From Lineus longissimus (lineage: Eukaryota; Nemertea; Pilidiophora; Heteronemertea; Lineidae), in the NCBI RefSeq assembly GCF_910592395.1, contig NC_088316.1:15128001-15192000 (forward strand): 64,000 nt of DNA. The letters are read 5' to 3'. This document shows, piece by piece, positions 49,377 through 62,100 of this stretch; position 1 is the first letter of the stretch, and every line of letters begins with the position of its first letter. Under the pieces are notes generated by a model. The model did not search any database. It saw only the letters and a program-made list of their open reading frames with translations, and was not told the DNA's origin. A program made the translations under genes and the position numbers.

Positions 49377-49382
49377 AGAGGC
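49377..49382 (-). terminator. Minus-strand polyadenylation signal for the 58-codon ORF
   Basis: TTTATT on the plus strand is AATAAA on the minus strand, about 100 bases downstream of the minus-strand stop at 49480. Confidence 0.5.
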
Positions 49383-49419
49383 CAATGCTTACATTTTATG
49401 GATTGTATTTTCATAACAT

Positions 49420-49425
49420 AATAAA
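49420..49425 (+). terminator. Polyadenylation signal of the Ig-domain gene
   Basis: A canonical AATAAA lies 316 bases after the stop codon at 49104, in AT-rich sequence followed by a TTGTTGG stretch. A transcript ending here would overlap the 3' end of a minus-strand transcript that uses the signal at 49377. Confidence 0.65.
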
Positions 49426-49479
49426 CTAAAAAACTTGATGATATATATTTGTTGGTCATTGTTTAGTCTCTGAAACAAG

Positions 49480-49656
49480 TTATTCTTTTCGTTTTCGATT
49501 CACTTTGGGCGCGACATCACCATTGTTGATGCGCTTTACCTTCTTCTTCCGTGCACAGGCTTGAAATTTGGGCATAAGTGAAACATTTTTGAGCGTTTCC
49601 GCAGTCTCAGTGTTTCCCTCACCTCGTTGTTTGGGAACGCTGAAAGTGAAAGACAT
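49480..49656 (-). CDS. Putative 58-residue basic protein, function unknown
   Basis: On the minus strand an ATG (49656-49654) opens 58 codons ending in TAA (49482-49480). The protein begins MSFTFSVPKQRGEG and ends in a strongly basic tail (CARKKKVKR, then VNRKRKE), so nuclear or nucleolar localisation is plausible. An in-frame stop lies 19 codons upstream of the ATG, so the start is the first possible one. Three features favour a real single-exon gene: its own AATAAA about 100 bases downstream, a CpG-richer promoter-like region upstream shared head-to-head with brat, and protein-like composition in a frame the Ig gene does not use. I do not recognise the family. It could still be a chance frame or the last exon of a longer gene. 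Confidence 0.5.
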   Translation of the reverse strand: MSFTFSVPKQRGEGNTETAETLKNVSLMPKFQACARKKKVKRINNGDVAPKVNRKRKE

Positions 49657-49968
49657 AATTTCGCGGAACAGATCGACGCGATTTTCTGTGGTGTTCCTCC
49701 TTTTGAAAAGTTATGGTCTCTCGCAGCCCGGCTCTGTTGTGTATGGAAACACTGAAATATGGCGAACCACCACAGAAGTAAGGCCTACACCTACACCGAA
49801 AACTCGTCCATCCTGAGATCAGGTTTTTGCTATAGGCCTACTCCTATCTCGTATACAAAATATCGAGAAGGGGGGGGGGGGGTATATTATTATTATTAAT
49901 CACTGGTTACGTCAGGATGAGACTCGTCTGAAGACCCGCATCCCCGCATCCCCGCATCCCCGCACCAG

Positions 49969-50058
49969 TTTTCCCGCCTTTGCGTATTCAACACGTGTTT
50001 CAAGGGTCCCGCAATTTATCGATCGGCGCAGGCGTACATTGCTACAACATGGCGGGAA
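49969..50058. promoter_or_regulatory. Putative bidirectional promoter with E2F-like and YY1-like motifs
   Basis: TTTTCCCGCC (49969-49978) matches the E2F consensus. CATGGCGGGAA (50049-50059) matches a second E2F-type site in inverted orientation and overlaps a YY1-like ATGGCGG. The GC-richer segment lies between the 58-codon minus-strand ORF and the first brat exons. A G run (about 49868-49881), (ATT)n and three GCATCCCC units (about 49938-49962) are close by. This is inference from motifs only. Confidence 0.4.
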
Positions 50059-50099
50059 GGCTAGCTGGAGTGAGATACATCGTCGCTCATTTCCCATGA
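50049..50099 (+). CDS. Short upstream ORF in the probable brat leader
   Basis: The ATG at 50049 has strong context (A at -3, G at +4) and opens 16 codons ending in TGA. A GTGAGA donor lies inside it at 50070. If that is used and joined to the acceptor at 51751, the peptide changes after codon 7 and still stops before the main brat ATG. Whether this segment is transcribed is inferred from its promoter-like position, not shown. Confidence 0.25.
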   Translation: MAGRLAGVRYIVAHFP

Positions 50100-51751
50100 A
50101 TAAAAACCGCTTTTTACACGATTTACAAAGTCATAAACGATTCAAGGTCAAAGAATGTGAGTTACTCTTCCGATTTCAGTCAAGTTTGTTGTAAAAACAC
50201 TGCTTATTGTGCAGAAATGTAGTTTTATACGTGGAGCTCCACTTCGGGTAACCTCGGGTTGTCCTCGTTCACATTTCCCATGCATAATTTGTGATCGGAA
50301 AAGTACACCATCATCATGATTTCACTGATTATAGAATAATCGGATCATTTATAGCCTCCATCTTTTGTATGTTATAAGATATAGATATACTCTTTCGTGT
50401 AAGCTTATTCATCAAGACATCTTTATGGTTTGTATTGCCGAATTTACTAAGTGAAAGTGGGGTTTGCCCGAGTCGTGCCTCGTGCCGGTTGTACAGCTAG
50501 TCGCCATGGCATAGCCAGCAAGCACTCGGCCAGCGAACTACGCCTGCCTGTTGAACATAATTTTCCGAAACTGAAAGTTTACTATATTTCTTCCCAGTTA
50601 TTGCATAGCATCGTATCATTTGAAGTTTCAGTTGCACCTTTTCATTACTGGTCATGTTGTATTGATTTTGAGGCTGTAAATTGTGTCTGAACGGTAGATT
50701 TTTTCTGCGTAGTTTTCCATCATACATTTTACACAGAAAGGTATGCATCTCTGTACTAGTAGTATGTAGGTGTACTGTGCACTGGCTGAAGGTCAGTCAA
50801 TAGTCACTGGACTGGTATTATACTCTGGTGTGTATTCACACATCCAGAGTCTTTCCCATTGGGAATCTGTCTCCCAAGAGCGTGTCAAAATCCTGCACCA
50901 ACGTCTAGGCCTCTAGAATTTTTATATAGAGAAAGGAACTGGACTTTCTCTTTAGTATATAATAATAAATAACCTCTTAATCTATCCATTCCATGCATTT
51001 CAGAGGAACGGAGTAGGCCTGAATGATCGAATGAGAATGAGTTCTCAAAATGCATGGATAGACTGAGACTAAGACTAAGAGACCTAGAAATGGATGTATT
51101 AATGTAGGAATATTTAGGCAGACCAATAATGGGAAAAACTGACTTCTATTATTATAAAATTGTGAAGTCATCGATGAATGAGCAATCAGAACTTGTTGTG
51201 TCTGAAGTCCTTTTTCACTGCGAGCCATGCCACAGGCACAGGCATGATGAGCATTTTTTCCAATTCACATGCATTTATTTTCAATAAAAACTCAGATTAA
51301 CCTACATTCTATGGGGAAAAACTGTCCCAGACTACTGATGACACAGATACTCATTATCTTTCACACTGTGCAGTAAAATATGAATGTGATAAAAACCAGT
51401 TGGTAATCTTTAGTTGGTTGTTAAATGTTGTACAATCACACCACTGAACTAAAATGAACAGGGAACTTGGGTGGACATTCCGATTACACAATCCATGCAT
51501 GGAGAGGTTTTAAACTTCTGACTTGATGTTGAAAGATCTGGTATTGAGTGGACAGTGGTAACATATGAAAATGAAATGTTGTTTTGGTTCCGAGTTAAAA
51601 ATCTTCTTTGGAAGATGACTCAGAGTTAGACTTAAGCCACAAGGTTGGAACCACGCCTCACTTGAAATCACCACCTCCGCATTCTCCCCTTTTCAGAGTC
51701 TGAACTAAATCTAGTTCTCTGTCAATAAGTGTCATGTCTGTGTCTTTTCAG
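50100..51751. other. Probable 5' intron of brat
   Basis: The sequence between the presumed brat promoter and the acceptor at 51751 (polypyrimidine TGTCTTTTCAG) holds only short frames without domains. It is AT-rich, and I saw no repeat structure. Confidence 0.45.
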
Positions 51752-51767
51752 ATTTCTTTTGCCTTGG

Positions 51768-51851
51768 ATGAGCGTCCTTGAATTATTCAGATTGCCTGTC
51801 CTTAAACCATACAGCAAAAATGTCGATTGCCTCAGCTGGCTCAGATGCTGA
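51768..51851 (+). CDS. Upstream ORF overlapping the brat start codon
   Basis: In the exon that carries the brat start, an ATG at 51768 (G at -3, A at +4) lies 52 bases before the brat ATG and out of frame with it. It opens 27 codons, runs through the brat start, and stops at TGA 51849-51851. A ribosome that translates it cannot reinitiate at the normal start, so it should repress brat unless bypassed. It is expected to be regulatory rather than to yield a working peptide. Confidence 0.5.
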   Translation: MSVLELFRLPVLKPYSKNVDCLSWLRC

Positions 51852-54800
51852 AGATCAAACCTCCCTGGAGGCGGCGTCCCCTGTCATCTGCGAAGAACAG
51901 ACCTGTAGTTTGTGTGAAGAAAAATACAAGACTCCTAAACTTCTAAACTGCCTGCACGAGTTTTGTCAGCAATGTCTAGAAAAACATCTGGAGGAGCAAG
52001 AGAGTATAAACGGGCCAAAGATCCTCACATGTCCGACGTGTCAACAGGAGACAAATCTTTACGATAAGGGCATCCTCGGGCTGCCGTTAGATATTGTCAT
52101 GGTGAACATGATGGACATGAGCGCCGTTCAACAGATGCAGATTGTCTGTACGAGTTGTAAAGCCAAGGAGAAAGCCGTGGCTCGATGTAGTGATTGTGCG
52201 AACTTTCTCTGCCCGAACTGTGTGACAGCGCATCAGTACATGAGATGCTTTGAAAATCATAAGGTGAGCTATTTTGATTTGAATTTCTGCGTAAAAATAT
52301 TCAACAATAATCAAAGCCACATTACAAATACAGTCGAGGTGAATACCCTCGACTTTACTTTCAGGATGAGTTTAAAATTGATAGTACTGTATGTATTGTA
52401 TGAGCATTGAGGATATCCTCAATGTGCTGCAGAGCACACGTGGTTTTTTTTTCAGACACCTCGAGGCTCAATGAGCTGCAGCTGTTGCTACCCCCAGCTG
52501 TGGCCTGTTGTTTTCTACCCACAACCTGGTCCCATGTTGGTAGTTGGCTCGTTGTGCGGGTCTGTGGGTGTATTCTTCAATTTTGGGCGTAAGGGTGCAT
52601 GTTCATGATGCACTTTCATGGGCACTTGGATATCTTAGTTTGACTTTCACTTCCCTTGATATTCCAGTCCAAGTGAAATCTTTAAAAGCATTTCGTAGAA
52701 ATGCGATAGTTATCAAGCCAAGCTCACTTCCTCTCTTTCACTTCCTAGTCATGTGCCAAGCCTGTGTCATCATGTATCCAGTGTTTAAATATCATGATCA
52801 TATTTTTGATGTTTTTGAATGTCAATAATGATGCATTGGATCAGCCAGTTTTAGTTTACAGTGCACAATGAATTACAGGGGTCCGACCTCCTGCATTGAT
52901 GTGTGGTATTGATTTAATTTGTTTGCTTTTAGCATTCGCCTCTGGCGGTTTAGTCGAAATGGTTGCATTTTTTATGATCAGTGAAATATTCTGAGGCATT
53001 TTCGATGAGAGTTCTGCAAATCCAATGTCATTGTTGGCAACTGCAGTTTGGACAATCGAGAATAGTTTCATTGATTGGAAAGTGTGAACATTTCTCACTT
53101 TCTTTCCTAAAGTTTGATTGAAACTTTTAACCTTGTGTGTTTGAATTTCCTGTTTTTCCAGACCAGCAAAGTTCTCAAAATGCTGAAATAAACTTACAAC
53201 TTCAAAGATTTCCCAGTTTATAGTTTTGATTATTTGTCTGTGATGTATTATATTTTTTATCATTATCAATAATCGTGCGACACAAAAATGAAAAGGTTAA
53301 ACATCCTGCTCAAAGGTCACAGCTAGACTTGAGCAAAGTCTGGTCCTTTGTTCCACCAGCAATCTCTGTTGATGGCACAGAAACTTTTTGCATTATTTGT
53401 CAATACAGGTAAGCCTGTGTATGTGTATTTATTGATCGATTCAAAACCCCACGTTCAAAAAAAGAGAAAAACCTATGCAATTTTCATTTTGTGTCAATAT
53501 ATATTCCGTGTTTGTAATCGATTGATTTTTGAGAAAGATGAGAGCTAGTCATCATAGCTTTCCTAAATGGGTTTGAAAGCATTGTGTCTTTCGTTAGACC
53601 TTTGTACTGGCGTTTCGGAATCCAATATAAGGTGTGCGATCACGTTGCCTCAATTGATATTGATCAGTTGAACATGTTAATTATCGCGGAAATGTTGGCG
53701 CTGTTCTTGTGTATACAGCTGTGGGTAATACACGGTTCAGGTTTGATGTGAAAAACATGCTGATACAATCCAGTGCTGAACAACATTTAGGGGTTCGGGG
53801 CATGTTTTCTATGATTATAATTATCTTGCCAACTCTGATGTCATTTGAAGATGAAATATACCTTGCTCTTTCTGTTCTAGTAGAGAAAATATCCATGTTC
53901 GTTTTGAATTGATCCCTTGTCTTTCTTTTCTGTTATGATCTATTTGATCAGGAAAGAACTTCCATTGTAGCATACTGTGGCTGATTTAGCTGACGGACAA
54001 TGATTGACACTATTTTACATTCCCCTGATCAACAAGTGCAATCAGCAATTTGTTCTGTACTTGATTGGCGGTTATGCTTTCAGACCCCCCCCCCCCCCCC
54101 AACTATTTGGGCGTTGGTTGAACTTGTCTCTTTCACTATCGCATTGGTATTGTTGATGTGCTTTTCATTGCTATTCCTCTGATTGTTTTTTCCAGGTGGT
54201 ATCGTTCGAAGACCTGCAGAATGAAGAGAACAATATGTCATTGCATAAGCCTGTTTACTGCCCCAGGCATCCAGCAGAAAACATGAAATATTTTTGCAAT
54301 ACCTGTCAGGTGAGTGGAAATTACCTAAATTATACATGATACAAGAGTTTCAGTATTGGAATTCCAGTATGCATCAGAAATATTATTCAAATAAGGCCAA
54401 AATTAAAAATTTGTATCTGTTTTTCAATTGATCAGCTCGTTACAAATGTACAGTTCAATATCCTGGAGAAGCCAACCCAGCATATTTGCCGAGTTCCAGG
54501 TATTGAAATTGTATTATTGACAAGCAATAGGATAAAAAAATCCTGTTTAGGACTAGATAACAGGACTGCAGCTTTTGTTGGAAAATGTACAGAATCAGTG
54601 GGAATTATCAGAAGTCCACGACCCCATTGCCCCCTATTCAAAAAGTTAGTTCAGGTAGACCATGAAAAAGACAGTACTCAATGATTTATTTCAATTTTCA
54701 GACCCCTATGTGTAACGACTGCATCCTCGGCGACCATAAACCACCAGAGCACCACTATGAGAGAATCGCCGATATCGAGGCAAAGCAGGTCGAAGAGATC

Positions 54801-57800
54801 AAGAATCTGATGCAAGAGAGTCGAAGCAAGACCAAATTCTGCGAAGACGCTTCGAATAATCTGACCAACTCGCTGTCAGAGCTTCAACTTCAGCGAGACA
54901 ATGCTAAGGGTCTGATTCAGGAGACATTCCAGAGCTACAAGGCTATATTGGAGAAAGTTCAGGTGGGTAGAGAATCACTATCAAATGGCTATCATGATAG
55001 CCATTTGTTCGGAGTAGTCATGTAATTTTGAACTCTGTATTTATATGCAAAAGTGTGAGATCCAATGCAAAAGACCTCCGGGAGGTGAAAAAGTTTAACA
55101 GTGTCAGATATCCAGGTGATAAGCTGAGCTTGTTCTGGTGGCAGTGCTAATGGCTACATAATGTTGTTGTATTATTGTAACCATAGCAACACAACTTTCT
55201 GACCCCTTGAACTGTTTCAGTAGAGGGCATTTTATTTCCCCTGTGATGTTTATGCCTTTCTCTGAACTCATGGAAAGTCGAGGTAATTTCACATTGTGTC
55301 AACTTTCAACTGCCCCCCCCCCCTGCTGTTCAATCGGTTTCTCAATCCTGTCTACATCAATTTCAGGAAGAAACTTTGAAAGACCTGGAAGATATCCATT
55401 CAAAGGAAGAAATGAAACTCATGGAGATGATCAACAATGTTGAAAAGACGGTCGAACGTGTCGAAGATGGCTGCAAGTTTGCTGAGCGAATCCTCGAGAA
55501 AGGCAACAGTCTTGAGATCTCGATGATGAAGAGTATGATCAGCTCTCAGCTGCTGTCGTTGATAAATAACACCCCGAAGGGCGACGCCAACACGAGCATT
55601 GAGTTTGTGTCAAGTGCGGAGAAGTTTGAAGATGCCGTGAAGAAGAACTTTGGCCAGTTCAAGAAGGAGCCGGAGGTAGAGTATTCTTGGTTAAAGTGGC
55701 ATCCAGAGTTGCCAGCATTCTATCTTGAGGTTTTTGGGTCGTCAGATCTGGGCGCTGACAACTTCAGTAGTTTACAGAATGAAGAATCTTAGTAATGTGT
55801 TTCACCCTGCAAGTTTGTTATGCATGATCATCCAAGTTACTGATGCTAAATAAACTTACAAGTTGCCTCCTTCCATTGCAGCGTGTCGACACTCAGCACT
55901 CCTCACTTCAATCATCATTTGAGAACGAAGCCGGTTTCTCTCTGCCGTCTGGCATGTTGAACCATGAAGACTCGCCACCACTACCGCCAAGGTCAACAGC
56001 TCATCATGAGCCCTTCTTACCACCGCACTTGAGTCTGCCGCTGGCCCTCTCACTGCCTAACACCATGTCGCCACCTCCGATGATGCCCGGTATACAAAGC
56101 ATGGGGACGGCTATTATCGGTTGCTCGAGCGAGTTGAGAACATACTCGCGCAACTCCCACAGCCCGGCAATGTCGGACAGCGGCGTCTCTCTTGATGCCT
56201 CCAGTGGTGGCAGTGGTAACAACACGCCACAGGTCAACTTGGCCCAACTGGCAAAGATGGGGAACGTTGGTGTGAATGCGTCCGGACAGATCACCCTGAA
56301 TGGTCAGATCTTGAGTGGACTCAACCTCAGCAATGTGACTGGAGGAGGAATGAATCCTGCTGCATTGAAACCTATTGGAGAAGACAGAGGACCTCCACCA
56401 GGTAAAAAAACTTGGGATATTTTTGACTACTTTGTTCAACTGTAGAAAAAATGTCCGGTGGGGCTTTAAGTTGATACATCCTGGAACTGCAGTATCCTCA
56501 AATTTCTCTGCTTGAGATATTTTTGGCAAGGCCATAGGGAGCACTTCTTGTGCCTTGCTTCTGTCGTACAATACTGTAGAAAACACCGACATCTTCCTGT
56601 CTCTCTTCTGCAGTAAGTGGATTGAACCTAGCTCCTCGTGCCCCGTCTCCTCCGACCTTGGATTGCCTCGCCAACCTCCTCAATCAGCAGAATAGCTTCG
56701 GAAACCTGCCGCCAGTGTCTTCATCCAGCGGCACCATCACTCCGACGTGCAGCATGTTCAGCAGCCAGAGCCCACGATTCTCCGCTGGGATGAATCAGTC
56801 AACGACCCCACCTGGTGGTGATGTCTTCAGCAACATGACTGATCTGTCAGTCTTGAGTCAGTTCACCTCTGCCAGTAAGTTGCATTCTTCTCCGTGACAG
56901 TCCTCTATCTTGCTTCGGTTTAAAAACACAAAGCGACCTGAGAATGTGACTTGCTATATTGGCAGTTACACCCTCCTTCTTTTGTACCTTTCCAGCTCTT
57001 GATCCAGTTGTTTGAACTTATCTCTTTCCACTCTGCAGGTTCAAGCTCTGGGAGTGGTGGCGGCATGAGTGGAGCCAACCCGCCATTTGCCCGCAGGTCT
57101 GGCGGCAAAGTATCAGCTATGCAGATTGGTTGCAAGTTTGGACAACTTGGGCCAGGAAAGGGCCAGTTCAACTCTCCTCATGGATTCTGCTTGGGTACAG
57201 CCGATGAGGATATCGTTGTCGCTGATACCAACAACCATCGTATCCAAGTCTTTGAGAAAACTGGCGAGTTCAAATACCAATTTGGCATCCCTGGTGAGTT
57301 GACTTTTAGTCTAGAACGTAGTGAATTAAGTCCTCCATTTTGCATGTTCGACCAGAAACCAGAATTCTTTCTCCCAACTGCTGTGGGTTGTTTACTTGTC
57401 TGCTCAGAAACTTGTCTTGTAAAAGTGGCTGGGTAGATTTCCAAAGGCAATAAAAAGGCAGAAAATAATTTGCGTCTGTTTCTTAAGACATCTAGATGGA
57501 CATTGTGAACATTTATTTCAGGTCGTGAGGAAGGTCAACTGTGGTACCCGCGCAAGGTCGCTGTGTTCCGAGCGTCCGGAAAATATGTCGTCTGTGATCG
57601 TGGGAACGAGCGTTCTCGTATGCAGATCTTCACCAAAAATGGACACTTTATCAAGAAGATTGCGATTCGCTACATTGACATCGTAGCTGGGCTAGCGCTC
57701 ACACCTCAAGGTGAGTTGCACCTTTTCGCATTTTCTAACTTGAGTCAGAATTGGGCCTTTCAAATAGATTCATTGAAATTAGATGCGATTCTTAGCTCTA

Positions 57801-59151
57801 TGTGAAATGACAGGAACTAAGATCTTGATGGGTTTTGTGTTGCTCTCTGCTCAACAGACTACGATGGAAGAACCCATTGTGCTTGTCTCCTTGTTTTGAT
57901 TTGCTAAATTTTGTTGATTTTGAGGTAGCTTTGCCTCCCATCTTGGGTTTCGGTGACGATCTTGTTGGCTCTTATTGCAGGTCACATCGTTGCGGTGGAT
58001 AGCGTTTCACCAACTGTGTTCTGTATTGCTGAAAGTGGTGATCTGCTCCGTTGGTTCGACTGCAGTGACTACATGAGGGAACCGTCTGACATCGCTATAG
58101 ACGGGAAGGAATACTTCGTTTGTGATTTCAAGGTAGGGAATTGCACCGTCAAAGCTATTCTATGTGAAATTTCGGTTTGCTTACTTCCTCTGATATTTGA
58201 ATTGCATGCAGTAACTTTAACATGATATACTTTAGGAATAGGCTGAAGGCAAGCCAGGAATGACTAGATAATAGCAAATAGGCTATGAGGTATATAAATC
58301 TGGTTGGGCAAACATTCAGTACAGATGGAATTTTGCAATATTATCATTGCGAAAGAGAAGTCGGCTGATCTTATTAATAGACCCTACACATCTAATTGTC
58401 AATAGTGTCCCACTGACATCGATGCTCAATTTATATGTCTATGCAAGACAAATACTGTTCAGTTAATTGATGATATTTACAGACATCGTTTTTTACAGCC
58501 ATGTTATATCCAGGTTGTTCCAGTGACCCAGTTGATTACAAAAATGCTGACATGACAGGTCCAGAAAGTGAAAAACATATTGTATTTTGTATGCCTTGAT
58601 GGAGGAAGTACACTTTGACACCATTTCTTTGATGGTGGTCATTTGCTCGGAAGTGAGATGGGAACATAAAAATTGGATTCATCACCTATGCTTGTTCTCT
58701 GTCCCTCCATCAAGAAGGCTACTTCTACTGCATGCTAGTGATTTAATTGAGTTAACACGCCTATTTGTACAAGTAAATGCACATCGATATTATCAATCCA
58801 TGTTTTAAAAGGTTTCTATGAAATATTGTTTCCACTTTTCAGGGCCACTGTGTGGTTGTCTTCAGTGAGGAAGGCCAGTTCCTTCGGCGCATCGGTTGTG
58901 AAAACATCACCAACTTCCCCAATGGAATCGACATCAGTGATGCCGGTGATGTACTTGTTGGCGACAGCCATGGGAATCGTTTCCACGTTGCTGTTTTCCA
59001 ACGCGACGGATCCCTGATAGGCGAGTTTGAGTGTCCGTACGTCAAAGTCAGCCGCTGCTGTGGATTGAAGATCACTGCCGAAGGCTACATTGTGACCTTG
59101 GCGAAGAATAATCACCATGTACTAGTACTCAACACGCTCTACATAACTTAG
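51820..59151 (+). CDS. brat: Brat/NCL-1-type TRIM-NHL protein with a RING finger
   Basis: Ten exons join in frame: 51820-52263, 54196-54309, 54702-54962, 55367-55675, 55882-56401, 56614-56874, 57039-57293, 57522-57710, 57981-58132, 58843-59151. They give 937 residues. In order: a C3HC4 RING (C29, C32, C44, H46, C49, C52, C71, C74); B-box 1 (about 122-165); B-box 2 (about 167-205, [17 protein letters not shown]); a coiled coil (about 205-330); a long Ser/Pro/Gly linker (about 380-665); and an NHL β-propeller to the end. The propeller tail ([34 protein letters not shown]) is the Brat signature and differs from TRIM2/3, TRIM32 and LIN-41; no filamin domain is present. Brat binds mRNA 3' UTRs through its NHL, often with Pumilio and Nanos, and limits growth and ribosome synthesis. 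Fly Brat and worm NCL-1 lack the RING, so this form may also act as a ubiquitin ligase. The start ATG has good context (A at -3). Confidence 0.95.
54982..55007. repeat. Perfect 26-bp palindrome just inside a brat intron
   Basis: CAAATGGCTATCA is followed directly by its exact reverse complement, TGATAGCCATTTG. It starts 20 bases after the 5' splice site of the exon ending at 54962. In RNA it would fold into a tight hairpin close to the donor. Confidence 0.9.
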
Positions 59152-62100
59152 GAGCTGTGTCCCATTGGTAGCTATTTTACATGAAGGATAACTGTCAGGT
59201 GGTACGCGGTGCCATAGCCAGGTCTTGGTCGTGCGTGTGTCTAGCAAGCACGGGTTGGCACCGGCAAGAGTACGTCCCTTAGATAGAGTCTGTTATATTT
59301 AATTTAGCGGGAGCTGGGTGACATTGTGTTTACTGCTTGTTGTGCGACTCTTTTTGTGAGTTAACAAAAAAATTATTAAAAGCTTTAAAATTCTTATTAC
59401 AAGCAGTGTAGGCTAACTATACATATGTGTATCCAACGTTCCAGTTATGCTGTTTTCACAATTTTATTATCCCAAGTTTTCATGATTATGTAACCGTTGG
59501 TATCAGGGATTTGGGAGGCTTATCCTGTGCTTTTTCAGACTGACATGACATCACTTATATATACTATTCAACTTGGCTTTTTTTAATATATTTCTTTTGT
59601 GCCAACATTATTTTATGTCGTCAACACTGCCAGTGTTCTCAGTGGTTTACAGTGCGCAGGGTTTGCACATGTTTGGGTTTTAATTTTTTTTTGCTGAATT
59701 GGCCACTTGTGGTTTTGATTTGACGAATGGAAATCCGGGAGTTTAGTAGTTAGTGGGAACGGATCATTTTCCCTGCAAAAAAACATAACTCTGTTAAATA
59801 ATTGAAATGCTTTCTCGTTTATCATATCGTTCCATTTTGTGTTATCAAAACAAATATTCTTTATGATCTGATGCAGTATTTTGAAAGAATATTTAGTACC
59901 ACTTTTATTTGAATCATAGTAGAGTTTTTCTTCGTTTTTAATGATTGAACAAAAAAGTTTATTGTACAATTTTTTCACTGGGGTCGTTCCTCGGAGTTGA
60001 GCAAATCCGTATGGAATACTACAGTGTTGTGAAAAGTGATAACATTTATTTCATAATTAGATACTCGCATACATTGCTCTGGTCATGTCAATATATATAA
60101 GATAGGTGATGCATATACAAAGTATAACTATGCTTTTCAGAACTCTTTTGTTATACACGTATAGTTTTAGATGACCAGTCACCCTATTATTGCGATTATA
60201 CAACTGCGTGTCTTTAAATCTGTGGCAACTAGACTTGCAACCATTCGGTTTGAATTTTAGTTCCGACATTTGTGAACAATTTTCAGGGATTTCCCACCAG
60301 CTTGCTGAAAAAAAAGCAATGAAAAAACAAGAGCAAAAATGTTTTGCCTTGTGTTGTAGTCCAGCTTATAACTTGGGTTATGTCAAAACCTTGCTTGTGT
60401 CAGAAGACCTGATTAGAGGTGTTGCTCAGATGTGCCACCAAGGGATTTATATTGGGTGAAATATTTACAGTCGCAGGAATTCAGCTCGGAAGTGGCCACA
60501 TAACAACCCTTTGTCTTGATTCGGTTGCAAGTCTAGCAGTATGATTTATGCCATGTCGACATGAGCGTTCATTCAAGTCTTGGCTACTCCACCCCAAGAC
60601 ATCCATCTTTGCCACTTAGCTCCCTTGAGCACCGGGCTGAGTTGGGGAAAGGTTGTTTTTGATTAGGGTGGGGTAGTCATATTTTTCTTGCAGCTCCAGT
60701 TGACAGGTTGGTTTCCAGTGCACCCGGCTCGGGGCATTCCAGTCTAACAACTGGCGCTGTGATATTCGAAGGTAGCATTTCCACCCGATGGACTTTCATA
60801 TCAGTTGGGTATATTATTGTGAAAATTTATGCACAAAGTACAAAATTGTAACTATTCTTGCATAATTATACCAGTATATATATTGTAATATACAAAGTCA
60901 ATTTATTCCCCAGTCTACGTTTAAAGATGGGCGTGACAAGAACGACTGAGATGCCTTCGTCGTCTCTGTGCGTTTCAATACCTCCCACTGGTGTATCTTG
61001 TGTACAGTGAAAAGCTGATATCTTACTTCTGAGCATTTAATTAATACATCCGCACTTGCACTCTATATATAGGGATATGCCATTTGGTGGATTTCTTTGT
61101 TTCTGAGCATTTGAAGATTCTTACGGATTTTCTCACCAAGATTTTCACATGAACCTAAATGAACTTGTCCCGTCTTGCCGAATCAGATGAATATAAAAGC
61201 AGATTCTCAAAATATATCCTTGGCTACATTCTAATATTCAAAGGACTAAAAGCAACTATTGTTGCCGTTATGATGGCCCCTTTTTCATCCATCATGGATC
61301 CATTGAAAGTGCTGCCTTTTCACACCTTCATATTGTAGAGCAGATAACTAGCAAAAGCATTGTTTTGGAAACTTCATCACTTTTGTGAAATCTTGTGCTG
61401 AGCGTTGATTTGTTTTATAACGTTTTAGACAAGGCAAAAACCGTGCACATAGTCCAAGCTACAGTAAATTTTGAATACATCCTTCAGTGTTACCCTTGTA
61501 CTTGTGTGATATAACTTTACAAACCTCAACCAAATAACTTAATCTTGAAACGGCCTAATTGGAATTTTCCCATTCTTGAACCGCTAAAACTTTTGATGCA
61601 CACTGGAAAGCTAAACCGAGTACAACATTTGACAGTGAACTACAGCTTCCTTCTTATACAGTAGATGCTACTGTAACTGCTGCTGTAACAAGATCTATTA
61701 TTTACCCATGACGCCAATCCCCTCGGTACCAAAAGTGTCTTGTTATTTCTGCATTATCATTTCTTGTGTGATGGAGTAAGTAGTTAAGTACATGTACATT
61801 TACCGCACAAAACCATGATACAAGAATGCAATAAAAAGGTCTGGTGGTTTACTCCACATAATTCAAACGAAATGGAGACTCATAGCTTTAATGCATTCCA
61901 GCAAACTGTGTTTATGGTTGTAGACCCACAGTATACTAGGACCTCACAGCTTGAATCCAAGCAAATTTCTTATAAAAGTGATGATTATTATTGTCTTATT
62001 TACAGACTTGGTATATTTTATTGTCGAAGTTAGAAACTACTCATCATACATCAGTCTGAACTGAACTGAACAGTCCTATGAAACATATCGACGTGCTTCA

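Noticed and set aside
59613-59978. 121-codon Lys/Asn/Phe-rich minus-strand frame that superficially resembles a retroelement fragment
   Set aside because: The composition follows from local AT-richness, and no reverse transcriptase or endonuclease motif is visible.
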